Shown here: positions 1-5,725 of the stretch, piece by piece
How the letters are laid out: every line of letters begins with the position of its first letter
How positions within the stretch are numbered: position 1 is the first letter of the stretch
IMG/VR virus record: IMGVR_UViG_3300030098_000165
Coordinates: 1 to 29,230 of that record
Length of the DNA: 29,230 nt
Source: a virus
Strand: one strand, 5' to 3'
Notes under the pieces: model-generated
Databases searched by the model: none
What the model saw: only the letters and a program-made list of their open reading frames with translations
Told to the model about the DNA's origin: nothing
Position numbers and translations under genes: made by a program

Positions 1-73
1 TTTTAAAATGTTCAGAACCTTTAAGCTCTATAAATTCCCAATCATTTAAAATCCACCATTTGGCTTCATTGTA
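1..73. repeat. Terminal direct repeat, left copy (contig overlap)
   Basis: Bases 1-73 are repeated at 29158-29230 with one mismatch (g at 71, a at 29228). The mismatch is silent (TAC/TAT, Tyr) in the gene that crosses the join. The simplest reading is an assembly overlap of a circular or circularly permuted genome of about 29,157 bp, with the mismatch a population variant. A true short terminal redundancy is the alternative. Confidence 0.9.
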
Positions 74-94
74 TGTCATTTCTTCTATTTTCAT
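1..94 (-). CDS. N-terminal part of a 95-residue hypothetical protein that crosses the contig join
   Basis: The ATG at 94-92 opens a frame that runs off base 1 and continues at 29157 on the other end of the contig, finishing at 28964. Joined, the protein has 95 residues and begins MKIEEMTYNEAKWWILNDWE. The continuous frame is direct evidence that the contig closes into a circle. The product is small, mixed alpha/beta in look and Lys-rich at its C-terminus; I do not recognise a family. It overlaps the end of the HNH gene by 29 bases and precedes the ParB-methyltransferase gene, so it is part of the HNH-to-terminase transcript. An ATG further in (residue 35) could start a 61-residue form, but coupling to the HNH gene favours the longer start. 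Confidence 0.8.
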   Translation of the reverse strand, partial: MKIEEMTYNEAKWWILNDWEFIELKGSEHFK

Positions 95-407
95 ATCGTT
101 TCTTATATTCTATTTGGTGATAAATTTGCTGACAGACTAGTTCTAAATGTTTTATTCTGCAGAACATGTTGAATGAAGAATCATTCTCGGCTGAATTATG
201 GCAATCTCTACATAGTCCCATTAGGTTTTCAATATAGTCTTTATTTTTTGAGCCACCCATTCCTCTAGCATCTAAATGATGAATGTCTACTGCTCTATCT
301 TGCTGACACATTTCACACATCACAAAGTCCTGTTCTCCGTAATCGAAGAAATCCATATATAGCTTAGTGTGTTTTTTCAACTCTCTTAGGTAATTTATGT
401 AAATCAT
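66..407 (-). CDS. HNH endonuclease
   Basis: This is a small zinc-dependent HNH nuclease of 113 residues when started at ATG 407. A first CxxC pair (CEMC) is followed by the core DIHHLDARGMGG, then an Asn in ENLMGLC, and a second CxxCH pair (CRDCHN). Those are the two zinc pairs and the His-His-Asn-His catalytic set of the family. A GTG at 440 gives a 124-residue version, but its extra residues look unlike the family and ATG 407 is the better start. The gene lies just upstream, around the circle, of the methyltransferase and terminase genes. HNH proteins in that position assist terminase cleavage in several siphophages, so a packaging role is likely by inference; a homing role cannot be excluded. 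Confidence 0.85.
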   Translation of the reverse strand: MIYINYLRELKKHTKLYMDFFDYGEQDFVMCEMCQQDRAVDIHHLDARGMGGSKNKDYIENLMGLCRDCHNSAENDSSFNMFCRIKHLELVCQQIYHQIEYKKRYENRRNDIQ

Positions 408-477
408 CAGAAGGGAGGGACAATATAAAATCCCCCCCACAAAAAAAACATCTGCCTTTTTGTATCAAACTAACCAT
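364..477 (-). CDS. Small CxxC protein, possible short gene
   Basis: A 37-codon frame begins at ATG 477, fills the gap between the upstream gene (ending at 509) and the HNH gene, and overlaps the HNH start by 44 bases in another frame. It reads MVSLIQKGRCFFCGGDFI near its start, a plausible zinc-knuckle half (CxxCGG), and ends in a basic tail. It crosses a run of eight T followed by GTGGGGGGG, so a sequencing or real indel there could join it to the HNH frame. It may be a true micro-gene, the broken front of a longer HNH protein, or chance. No function is assigned. Confidence 0.35.
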   Translation of the reverse strand: MVSLIQKGRCFFCGGDFILSLPSDDLHKLPKRVEKTH

Positions 478-508
478 TGTACAACTTATACAGAATCTAA
501 ATATCTGA

Positions 509-871
509 CTATCCTTCTTTTTTGCAACTGTTTTCATATACTGTTTCTAATTTTTGTAATGTTCCCCTAACACAGCTACCACAGCTGCTAGGTTTTTTAT
601 TTGCATTAAATACTTTGTTATATATTCTTACTAATATAGCTTGGTCATCTCCTTTTAATGTTCCTTTTGTTCTATTCATAACTTCCTCATAAATAGAAAT
701 CTCATCTTCTGTCATTTGTCTAGTATAAGGATATAGCTTGTTTAAGGCTTCTTTACGTTCTTCACAGCCACAATCATCACCTAGTATTTTTTTAGCAACC
801 TTGTCAATGCCTGTTGCTTTTAAAACCTTCTCAACCGAATCACCTAAACCTTTACTTTGCTTTGTCATCAT
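509..871 (-). CDS. Hypothetical protein with CGC and CGSC cysteine pairs
   Basis: The product has 120 residues. It begins with a Lys-rich helix (KGLGDSVEKVLKATGIDKVA), then a CGCEERKEALNKLYPY motif near residue 34 and a second cysteine pair (SCGSC) near residue 96. The spacing would suit a metal or disulfide site. I recall proteins with the same GLGD...CGC-ER-LN-LFPY layout in other flavobacterial phages, but know no function. The start is one of two adjacent ATGs and overlaps the preceding gene by about 20 bases, so the two are probably translationally coupled. It belongs to the leftward early transcript between the sigma-like factor and the HNH nuclease. Confidence 0.75.
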   Translation of the reverse strand: MMTKQSKGLGDSVEKVLKATGIDKVAKKILGDDCGCEERKEALNKLYPYTRQMTEDEISIYEEVMNRTKGTLKGDDQAILVRIYNKVFNANKKPSSCGSCVRGTLQKLETVYENSCKKEG

Positions 872-1094
872 TTAAGCCTTTTATAATTTTGTCTTTTAAT
901 TTAACGTCATCAATTATATCAAAAGTCCTTTTTAATATAACATTTATTGAATTGGTTATAATGTTCATATAGTGTGGCTGTTCTGCCAAAAAATACTCTT
1001 TACCCTTTTCATCTTTAAAAGATAAAACACTATCTGCTTTAAAATCATTTGTGTTGCAGTTCTTTAATGCTCTTATTACTCTAGTTTTTTTCAT
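852..1094 (-). CDS. Hypothetical protein, 80 residues
   Basis: A small Lys- and Asp-rich protein with no motif I recognise. Its middle (SVLSFKDEKGKEYFLAEQPHY) looks like a short beta hairpin, followed by a helix. The ATG at 1094 overlaps the TGA of the 29-residue membrane peptide upstream in an ATGA junction, and its end overlaps the next gene by 20 bases. This tight packing supports it as a real gene in the early leftward operon. Confidence 0.65.
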   Translation of the reverse strand: MKKTRVIRALKNCNTNDFKADSVLSFKDEKGKEYFLAEQPHYMNIITNSINVILKRTFDIIDDVKLKDKIIKGLNDDKAK

Positions 1095-1180
1095 ATTAAT
1101 GCTATTAAAAATAATGATAATACTATTACTGTTACTGTTGCTACTATAAAATTAGCTATTATATCTTCTTTATCGTTCAT
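1091..1180 (-). CDS. Single-span membrane micro-protein, 29 residues
   Basis: The ATG at 1180 opens a 29-codon frame: MNDKEDIIANF, then about 18 strongly hydrophobic residues (IVATVTVIVLSLFLIALI), then stop. It overlaps the end of the sigma-like gene by 11 bases and shares an ATGA junction with the next gene, which exactly closes an otherwise empty gap. The charged N-terminus followed by one membrane span predicts a small inner-membrane peptide with its N-terminus in the cytoplasm. Function unknown. The overlap geometry and membrane pattern, not homology, are the support. Confidence 0.6.
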   Translation of the reverse strand: MNDKEDIIANFIVATVTVIVLSLFLIALI

Positions 1181-1676
1181 TTTTTAAATAGTTTTTAACG
1201 TTATTAATTGCTTTGTAAATAGTTGCTCTTGATATTCTTGTTGCTTTACTTAAAGAATTTAAACTATGTGAATCACGATAATATATTCTAAATAGTTCTG
1301 CGTCAAACCAATATAAGTCTTTTAGTTTTTCTTCTATCCATTCTAACTTTTGTTCTACTAATTCTTTATCTTCTGTATTCTTTTCTGTATTGTCAGGAGA
1401 TATTGCTTCTATGATCCCTGTAACGTGATATTCATAGTATTTGTTATACTTGTAATAAAATCTGCTTGTCTTTGAATGATATTGATTTAGCATTACTCTA
1501 GCGATGTAGAATGTTAATTGTTTTTTTTCTATAATCTCATTAATCCTGTCTTGGTCACATTTATATAGTTCCTCAATAACAAAACTAAATAAATCATCTT
1601 TACCTTTTTTACCTGCGATATTATGAGCCATGTCTTTCAACTTGTCATAATTCTCTATCAGGTATTTATTTAACAT
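1170..1676 (-). CDS. Sigma-factor-like helix-turn-helix protein
   Basis: The product has 168 residues and is mostly helical. The N-terminal half (about residues 8-80, with HNIAGKKGKDDLFSFVIEEL and FYIARVMLNQYHSKTSRFYY) resembles the region-2 bundle of short sigma-70-like proteins. The C-terminal part (about 125-165) carries a helix-turn-helix, SLSKATRISRATIYKAINNV, in the place of region 4. It overlaps its upstream and downstream neighbours. Proteins of this type are often annotated in Bacteroidota phages as sigma-like transcription factors. I infer that it redirects host RNA polymerase to middle or late phage genes; the conserved motif before four structural genes is a candidate target. A plain DNA-binding regulator is the alternative. 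Confidence 0.6.
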   Translation of the reverse strand: MLNKYLIENYDKLKDMAHNIAGKKGKDDLFSFVIEELYKCDQDRINEIIEKKQLTFYIARVMLNQYHSKTSRFYYKYNKYYEYHVTGIIEAISPDNTEKNTEDKELVEQKLEWIEEKLKDLYWFDAELFRIYYRDSHSLNSLSKATRISRATIYKAINNVKNYLKNER

Positions 1677-1951
1677 ATTTTGATTACTGAGGGTATATTT
1701 TTCAGCTTCATTAAATTATATTCTTCACTACTTATTTTAGATATATCAATTTCAATTATATTGCTAAAACGATTATGCAATTTCTTATAAATATAATTTT
1801 CTATATTATCGTTTTTTTTCAAATCTCGTAAAATAAAAGATAGTTCAGCTCCAGACTTAAACAAAATTGTGAACAAACGATTGTTAGTATCTGTGTAATC
1901 CCAGAACAATCTTTCGTTCCTGCTATTAAAAAATGTTCTCTTAGCTTTCAT
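1670..1951 (-). CDS. Hypothetical protein, 93 residues
   Basis: No family recognised. The N-terminal portion alternates hydrophobic and polar residues (RLFTILFKSGAELSFILRDL), suggesting beta strands, and the remainder is Ile/Asn/Lys-rich. The ATG overlaps the end of the VRR-NUC gene by 4 bases and its own end overlaps the sigma-like gene by 7 bases, so it is translated as part of the same chain of coupled genes. Confidence 0.65.
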   Translation of the reverse strand: MKAKRTFFNSRNERLFWDYTDTNNRLFTILFKSGAELSFILRDLKKNDNIENYIYKKLHNRFSNIIEIDISKISSEEYNLMKLKNIPSVIKIC

Positions 1952-2292
1952 TCTATAAATCCTCCTAAATATGTTTCTATAACACTAATTGCATTATCTA
2001 AGCCATGACATATTTCAGCAACGTAACCACGCTTATTTAGCTCGTCACGCCATTTTAATTGTTCTTTAGTGGCTCTATTCTTTCCAACCTTTAATTCTAT
2101 TGCTAAGCCATGAAATTTACCAACTGGCTCATAAATAAATAAATCTGGAAAACCACGCTTGTAGCCAGATTTCTTGGCTCTCATTCTAACAGAAACGTGT
2201 GGCTGATAATTACCTCCCATGCTTCCGCAATATAAATAACCTTGCAAATCTAAATATTTACATACTGCTTTTTGTAAATGATATTCTTTCAT
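1948..2292 (-). CDS. VRR-NUC domain nuclease
   Basis: A 114-residue stand-alone VRR-NUC protein of the PD-(D/E)xK nuclease superfamily. The catalytic layout is visible: GFPD at residues 47-50, then the AIELKVGKN strand with Glu66 and Lys68, then Gln78 in TKEQLKWRDEL, followed by the usual Gly-Tyr turn. Stand-alone phage VRR-NUC proteins are thought to act on branched DNA as junction-resolving or flap nucleases, which suits its place beside replication and recombination genes. Its ATG forms an ATGA junction with the small membrane peptide upstream. Function in packaging or recombination is inference; the fold call is secure. Confidence 0.85.
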   Translation of the reverse strand: MKEYHLQKAVCKYLDLQGYLYCGSMGGNYQPHVSVRMRAKKSGYKRGFPDLFIYEPVGKFHGLAIELKVGKNRATKEQLKWRDELNKRGYVAEICHGLDNAISVIETYLGGFIE

Positions 2293-2405
2293 TTGTAAAA
2301 TTTAAAAATTAAATAACTAATAATTGGTGTAGTCATAATTAATGTAAATATGTTTAAATGAGGTTCACCACAAAATCCAAATAAATGTTTTATTATCTCT
2401 ATCAT
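2289..2405 (-). CDS. Small membrane protein, 38 residues
   Basis: The frame starts at ATG 2405 and reads MIEIIKHLFGFCGEPHLNIF followed by a hydrophobic stretch (TLIMTTPIISYLIF) and a basic end. It overlaps the methyltransferase gene by 4 bases on one side and the VRR-NUC ATG by 4 on the other, filling a 110-base gap. I recall short proteins with the same HLFGFCGE-H-N-F pattern and one membrane span in other Bacteroidota phages, which supports a conserved gene, though its role is unknown to me. Confidence 0.7.
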   Translation of the reverse strand: MIEIIKHLFGFCGEPHLNIFTLIMTTPIISYLIFKFYK

Positions 2406-3034
2406 ATACAACTTTCTAAAATTTCTTTGCATAATTCATAAGGTACTATACTTCTTAAATAGTTTCCTTTTAAACCTTGTGTTCCTGTTTGTGAACCTCG
2501 TGGTGCAGATTGGTGGTGACAATTCTTGTTTCCATTAAAACACATTTCTCTTGGTTTCCAACCTTTTTCATTAAACCAATCTGATAAATGATTAGTCCAA
2601 ATGTCGGTGGGTTTCATTCTATCCTCGCCATATTTACAATAGCAAACTGTTGCTCTAGGCATTTCTTTTACAACATCTAATTTTCTTAATTTACCTCTTG
2701 GGTTTTCTATAAAAAAATATCTAGGCTGACACATATCAATTATATCTAATGTCTTTTGCACAATCTTAACACCTAATATAGCTTGTTCAGTTTTTGGTGT
2801 ATGGTCTTTATTCCAATGATGACCAATACTAGCAACACTAAAATAGGTACAAGGTGGTGATGCCCAAATTATATCAGGTCTAAATGGTATTTTGTTTATA
2901 TCAAAATCTAATATATCAACTACATAATCAATTTTATCAAATGGTTTATTATCTGTTGTAAATGTTTCCATTCCCATTTCTTCAGATACTTTACTAAATG
3001 ACCTTGATCCTGCAAATAATTCTAATACTTTCAT
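2402..3034 (-). CDS. DNA (cytosine-5) methyltransferase-like protein
   Basis: This 210-residue protein transfers a methyl group from S-adenosylmethionine to cytosine, judging by its motifs. Motif I is VLELFAGSRSFS at the N-terminus, motif IV is SPPCTYFS with the catalytic Cys62, and motif VI is FFIENPRG at 108-114. A late basic segment, APRGSQTGTQGLKGN, precedes the C-terminal helix. It is shorter than typical Dcm enzymes (above 300 residues) and has a reduced target-recognition region, as in the small orphan methylases of phages. Motif VI reads ENP instead of the usual ENV. No restriction enzyme is next to it, so self-protection against host restriction, or regulation, is likelier than a restriction-modification system. 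Confidence 0.8.
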   Translation of the reverse strand: MKVLELFAGSRSFSKVSEEMGMETFTTDNKPFDKIDYVVDILDFDINKIPFRPDIIWASPPCTYFSVASIGHHWNKDHTPKTEQAILGVKIVQKTLDIIDMCQPRYFFIENPRGKLRKLDVVKEMPRATVCYCKYGEDRMKPTDIWTNHLSDWFNEKGWKPREMCFNGNKNCHHQSAPRGSQTGTQGLKGNYLRSIVPYELCKEILESCI

Positions 3035-3780
3035 TTCTTAACCCATTTAGCTCCTGCATTTGGATTGTATTCTGTTACATATCCTAGATTCTTTAAGTGC
3101 TGTTCATATTCTTTCTGTGCTGACACATCTAGTCTTTTCATAAGCAAACTATCATAATGGTCAGGAAAACGGCTCTTTTGTTTATTAAAACCATTATTAG
3201 CCCATCTCTTTAATCTTCTACTTACGTCAAATGTTTTCTCCATCTCTGCCCTAAATTTAGTTCCTGACTTATTCATTTCAGTCCAATATAAAAAGAAATC
3301 GTTTTTATCTTCTTTACTAATATCCCCTATAGCGTGAACGGATTTTTTAAAATCCTCTATTCTTTTATTTAATTTACTTTTATCTACTTTACTATACTCT
3401 TCTTTACTAGTAGAACTACCGTTATACGTTCGTATTACGTTCGTATTATTCCATCTTTTATTTACACTTTCTTTTGCCTTTTTGCTTTTATTATTTATTT
3501 CATCTATGTGATTATTTAATCTTTTAGAATAAAAACAACCATCTTCAATAACAAATAAATCAAAATCTTCTATTACTTGTTTTAATATAATAGGATCACA
3601 TTGTAAACCATAAGCCAATATATCATACTGACTTGTGCATATTTTATTTTCTTCTGTGAATAGCAATTCTAATACCGCCCAAAAAACACCATAACCTTCA
3701 TAGCCTAGTGTAGCTCTTAGTTTTATAATTCGATAATCGTTTCTTGCAGCTGAGTCGTGGTTAAAGTAAGTTTTTTTCAT
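3031..3780 (-). CDS. DUF4373 (Lin1244/Lin1753-type) replication protein
   Basis: The N-terminal ~105 residues match the DUF4373 domain: YFNHDSAARNDYRIIKLRA, then LGYEGYGVFWAVLELLF, then a winged-helix-like part. This domain is found in phage replisome organisers and primosome-type initiators. The middle is polar and low in complexity (about residues 108-140), and the C-terminal third is a helical domain with FLYWTEMNKSG and RLKRWANNGFNKQ, like the helicase-loading parts of such proteins. The total of 249 residues is usual. It sits directly after the DUF3127 and candidate annealing genes, so it is probably the phage replication initiator or helicase loader. The inverted repeat just upstream (3795-3852) could be its binding site. 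Confidence 0.75.
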   Translation of the reverse strand: MKKTYFNHDSAARNDYRIIKLRATLGYEGYGVFWAVLELLFTEENKICTSQYDILAYGLQCDPIILKQVIEDFDLFVIEDGCFYSKRLNNHIDEINNKSKKAKESVNKRWNNTNVIRTYNGSSTSKEEYSKVDKSKLNKRIEDFKKSVHAIGDISKEDKNDFFLYWTEMNKSGTKFRAEMEKTFDVSRRLKRWANNGFNKQKSRFPDHYDSLLMKRLDVSAQKEYEQHLKNLGYVTEYNPNAGAKWVKK

Positions 3781-3848
3781 AGTATAGAGTTTAAGATAAT
3801 GCCTGTGCTAATATAGAAAAAGAATAAAACAAGTAAAAACACAGGCAC
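3777..3848 (-). CDS. Possible membrane micro-peptide, 23 residues, GTG start
   Basis: A GTG at 3848 opens 23 codons encoding an almost wholly hydrophobic peptide (PVFLLVLFFFYISTGIIL) that ends in an ATGA overlap with the DUF4373 start. It begins 12 bases after the upstream gene stops. The overlap and membrane-span composition resemble the other micro-genes of this operon. Against it, the start is not ATG and the same bases form an inverted repeat, so the hydrophobicity could be a by-product of T-rich sequence. Confidence 0.35.
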   Translation of the reverse strand: MPVFLLVLFFFYISTGIILNSIL

Positions 3849-3852
3849 TATC
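3795..3852. repeat. Inverted repeat, 15-base arms, before the DUF4373 gene
   Basis: Arm GATAATGCCTGTGCT (3795-3809) pairs with AACACAGGCACTATC (3838-3852) at 13 of 15 positions around a 28-base A-rich loop. The repeat fills most of the only gap in the replication block. It could be a binding site for the replication protein, an origin feature, or an RNA hairpin controlling the gene downstream. It lacks a T-run, so it is not a normal terminator. Confidence 0.6.
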
Positions 3853-3860
3853 AGGATTAA

Positions 3861-4169
3861 TTAAAATGGAGCATTATCATTTACAGTTTGTTCTTCTAAA
3901 TTAATGTGCTTTACATTTAGAGTATTAAAGAACTTACCTTTCCACTCATTTGTTTTAATATAAAACTCTATTGTAGCAAATCCATCTAGTTTTAATTTGT
4001 CTTGATGCAATGCTATTGACTCTTTACCAAATATCTCAAATTGATGTATATGATCAAAACCTGTTTCAGTTTCTTGTATTGTAAATAACATCTTTTCAAA
4101 AGTTTCTCCTTTTTTAGTTGTTATTTCTTCTGTTTTTTTGTCTAGTATTTTACCTCTTATTTTATACAT
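3861..4169 (-). CDS. DUF3127 single-stranded DNA-binding-like protein
   Basis: This 102-residue protein has the DUF3127 pattern, a predicted OB fold found in Bacteroidota and their phages: KIRGKILDKK..., then GETFEKMLFTIQE, then HIHQFEIFGKES, and FATIEFYIKTNEWKGKFFNTL with the characteristic EWKG turn. It ends in a short acidic/aromatic tail (DNAPF), much like the DDxPF tip by which bacterial SSB recruits partners. It lies between the candidate annealing protein and the replication protein, as an SSB would. Binding of ssDNA is inferred from fold and context. Confidence 0.75.
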   Translation of the reverse strand: MYKIRGKILDKKTEEITTKKGETFEKMLFTIQETETGFDHIHQFEIFGKESIALHQDKLKLDGFATIEFYIKTNEWKGKFFNTLNVKHINLEEQTVNDNAPF

Positions 4170-4181
4170 TTTATTTATTTA

Positions 4182-4571
4182 TTAATTATTATTTCTGTTA
4201 AACACATCTGCTTCAGATTCTCCAAACACATTATTCTCATAGAATCCTGTCAATTTTAAACAAGCCCTGCTCATAGCCCTTTTTTCTGCCATAGCAACAG
4301 GATATGAATTTTGATTGTTATTAGGAGCAGCTTCTCCAAAAGTTTCAATTACTTTATCACCCATTCTAGCAGTTGCTTTTATTATTATACATTTAGTATC
4401 AGGTGAATTAAAAATTAATTCATATTTGATTTGTATATCATTTATAGCTTGTATTTTATCAATACCACTTCTTGTGATAATAGTATAAAATTTATGCTTA
4501 AAATAATCCTCATCAGTTAAATTATTTTCTACAAATAATCTATTTAAGATTTCCTGTTTTGTTTCTTTCAT
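4182..4571 (-). CDS. Candidate single-strand annealing protein (Rad52/Sak-like)
   Basis: The protein has 129 residues. After a helical N-terminus it carries FYTIITRSGIDKIQA, a strand-rich middle, then TFGEAAPNNN and a conserved-looking helix at residues 93-111, AMAEKRAMSRACLKLTGFY, and ends GESEADVF. A GEA...N...YP-AEKRA-R-L-K layout is reminiscent of annealing proteins of the Rad52/Sak superfamily, where this helix lines the DNA groove. Its neighbours, an SSB-like protein and a replication protein, are the expected partners. I place it in this class by pattern and context with moderate confidence; a dedicated DNA-binding replication accessory is the alternative. Confidence 0.5.
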   Translation of the reverse strand: MKETKQEILNRLFVENNLTDEDYFKHKFYTIITRSGIDKIQAINDIQIKYELIFNSPDTKCIIIKATARMGDKVIETFGEAAPNNNQNSYPVAMAEKRAMSRACLKLTGFYENNVFGESEADVFNRNNN

Positions 4572-4573
4572 AA

Positions 4574-4783
4574 TTAAAATGGTCTTATAAATTTAACAAT
4601 ATCCAAGTCAATAAGTTCACAAAGCCTTTCAGCATCATCTACACTTAGTTTGCTTGGGTTTTTTATCTTCTTTAATGTTGTAGGATAAGACCAATCTAAT
4701 GCCTTAGCAATATCCATTTTATTCATTTCCTTTAAAGACATAGCTATTCTAATAACTTGCCTACGCATCTGTCTTGAATTCAT
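4574..4783 (-). CDS. Small helix-turn-helix regulator
   Basis: A 69-residue protein starting at ATG 4783 (a TTG at 4810 would add nine unconvincing residues). It is basic at the N-terminus (MNSRQMRRQVIRIAMSL), then has a helix-turn-helix, KMDIAKALDWSYPTTLKKIK, followed by a helix typical of Cro/XRE-like domains (SVDDAERLCELIDLD). It is the first gene of the long leftward transcript and faces a rightward operon across a control region with inverted repeats, the usual layout of a phage switch repressor or Cro. No integrase is present, so it more likely times early expression than maintains lysogeny. Confidence 0.7.
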   Translation of the reverse strand: MNSRQMRRQVIRIAMSLKEMNKMDIAKALDWSYPTTLKKIKNPSKLSVDDAERLCELIDLDIVKFIRPF

Positions 4784-4807
4784 ATATTTATTTTTATAGT
4801 TAAAGCA

Positions 4808-4839
4808 CAATAATAGTAAATATATTTAACAAAACAAAA
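4808..4839 (-). promoter_or_regulatory. Candidate leftward early promoter
   Basis: On the minus strand TTTTG (4839-4835) is followed after 19 bases by TATTATTG (4815-4808). This is one base off the Bacteroidota -7 consensus TAnnTTTG, and the spacing is normal. Transcription would start near 4801, about 20 bases before the regulator ATG at 4783. Confidence 0.4.
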
Positions 4840-4843
4840 AGAT

Positions 4844-4878
4844 TGTTTAATACTTATTAACAATCACAATGTTAATAA
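4844..4878. promoter_or_regulatory. Candidate operator: inverted repeat and a third half-site
   Basis: TTATTAACA (4854-4862) and TGTTAATAA (4870-4878) are perfect 9-base inverted repeats around 7 bases. A related half-site, TGTTTAATA, lies at 4844-4852. They sit between the two divergent promoters, where a dimeric regulator such as the product of 4574-4783 could repress either side. Confidence 0.5.
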
Positions 4879-4901
4879 CTTATAAAGTTTTTTTAATATA
4901 A

Positions 4902-4934
4902 TTTGCTTTGTATATAAAAAAATGTTTATATTTG
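4902..4934 (+). promoter_or_regulatory. Rightward promoter of the Bacteroidota type
   Basis: TTTG at 4902-4905 (with a second TTTG at 4907-4910) precedes TATATTTG at 4927-4934, a perfect TAnnTTTG -7 element, with 21 or 16 bases between. Transcription would begin near 4941, leaving a leader of about 36 bases before ATG 4977. This rules out the longer frame that starts at 4908. Confidence 0.75.
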
Positions 4935-4976
4935 TATCATACAATTAAAACAAGTATTAAATTAAAATTAGAAATT

Positions 4977-5231
4977 ATGACAACAGTATTTAAAAATATA
5001 GAATGTAGTGTAACACAACTAGCTACTATAACAACTTTAATAGATAATTATATTGAAGAACAAAACGAAATGATAGAAATATATACTAACAAATTAAATG
5101 CGGCTTATAGCACTGATGATGTTAGATTCTGTCAAGAAGTTATTAAAGACAAAAAGCATAACATAAAAAGAATGATTGCTTTACAAGAGCAAATGTCAGC
5201 TAAGGAATTAATAACTAAACACACTTTATAA
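4977..5231 (+). CDS. Hypothetical helical protein, first gene of the rightward operon
   Basis: The 84-residue protein starts at ATG 4977, after an A-rich leader and downstream of the promoter; the longer frame from 4908 would include the -7 element and is rejected. It is predicted almost wholly alpha-helical, with heptad-like stretches (LATITTLIDNYIEEQNEMIE and KDKKHNIKRMIALQEQM) that could form a coiled coil. I do not recognise the family. As the first gene opposite the regulator it may be an early host-takeover or regulatory protein, which is inference from position only. Confidence 0.7.
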   Translation: MTTVFKNIECSVTQLATITTLIDNYIEEQNEMIEIYTNKLNAAYSTDDVRFCQEVIKDKKHNIKRMIALQEQMSAKELITKHTL

Positions 5232-5470
5232 TGATACAAGAATATATAATAACAGGCGATGGATATTACAACACGCAAGTTGCAAGTCCTGTATCTTTAA
5301 AAGAAATTGGAGATATTAAATGGTCAAGAGGTGCTATTCGTTTTAAAGGCACACCAGAGCAGCTAGATGCTTTTATAGATACGTTAATACAAGACGAAAC
5401 CTATTTTAAATATAGAAATTGTTTTACAATAGAAGAATATAATAACCTAGAAAGAATACCAATACTATGA
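5231..5470 (+). CDS. Hypothetical protein, 79 residues
   Basis: Its ATG overlaps the stop of the first rightward gene (TAATG), so the two are coupled. The protein is acidic and mixed alpha/beta: MIQEYIITGDGYYNTQVASP, a WSRGAIRFKG strand pair, then a helix (TPEQLDAFIDTLIQD). No family recognised. It is probably a small early protein. Confidence 0.7.
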   Translation: MIQEYIITGDGYYNTQVASPVSLKEIGDIKWSRGAIRFKGTPEQLDAFIDTLIQDETYFKYRNCFTIEEYNNLERIPIL

Positions 5471-5700
5471 GATCAACACACTTAACTAGAACATTAGACT
5501 ATTTACATAAATTTGGAAGCATAACAACACTAGATGCCTTTAGAGATTTAGGCAATAGTAGACTATCTTCAACCATCTTTTTACTTAGAAAGAAAGGACA
5601 TAAAATAAAATCTGATTTTACTGACGTGCCAACAAGATGGTTTCATGATAATGGAGATAGGAAATTCACGCAAGTAGTTCGTTACCGACTAATTGCATAG
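5467..5700 (+). CDS. Winged-helix HTH_39-like DNA-binding protein
   Basis: The 77-residue protein has the compact winged-helix layout of the HTH_39 type: TRTLDYLHKFGSITTLDAFR, DLGNSRLSSTIFLLRKKGHK, then strands ending KFTQVVRYRLIA. The GSITTLDAFRDLG-RLSSTIFLLRKKGH stretch is the helix-turn-helix and start of the wing. It ends the three-gene rightward operon and overlaps the gene before it by ATGA. It is probably a transcription regulator of early genes or a DNA-bound accessory. It stops 26 bases before the end of the convergent leftward transcript; I see no hairpin terminator in that gap. Confidence 0.75.
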   Translation: MRSTHLTRTLDYLHKFGSITTLDAFRDLGNSRLSSTIFLLRKKGHKIKSDFTDVPTRWFHDNGDRKFTQVVRYRLIA

Positions 5701-5725
5701 TCAATAGAGATATTTATACCCCCAT

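Noticed and set aside
4908-4976. Longer N-terminus for the first rightward gene
   Set aside because: The -7 promoter element lies inside this stretch, so it is not transcribed; ATG 4977 is the start.
5701-5725. Bidirectional terminator between convergent operons
   Set aside because: I could not find a stem of more than a few bases there.
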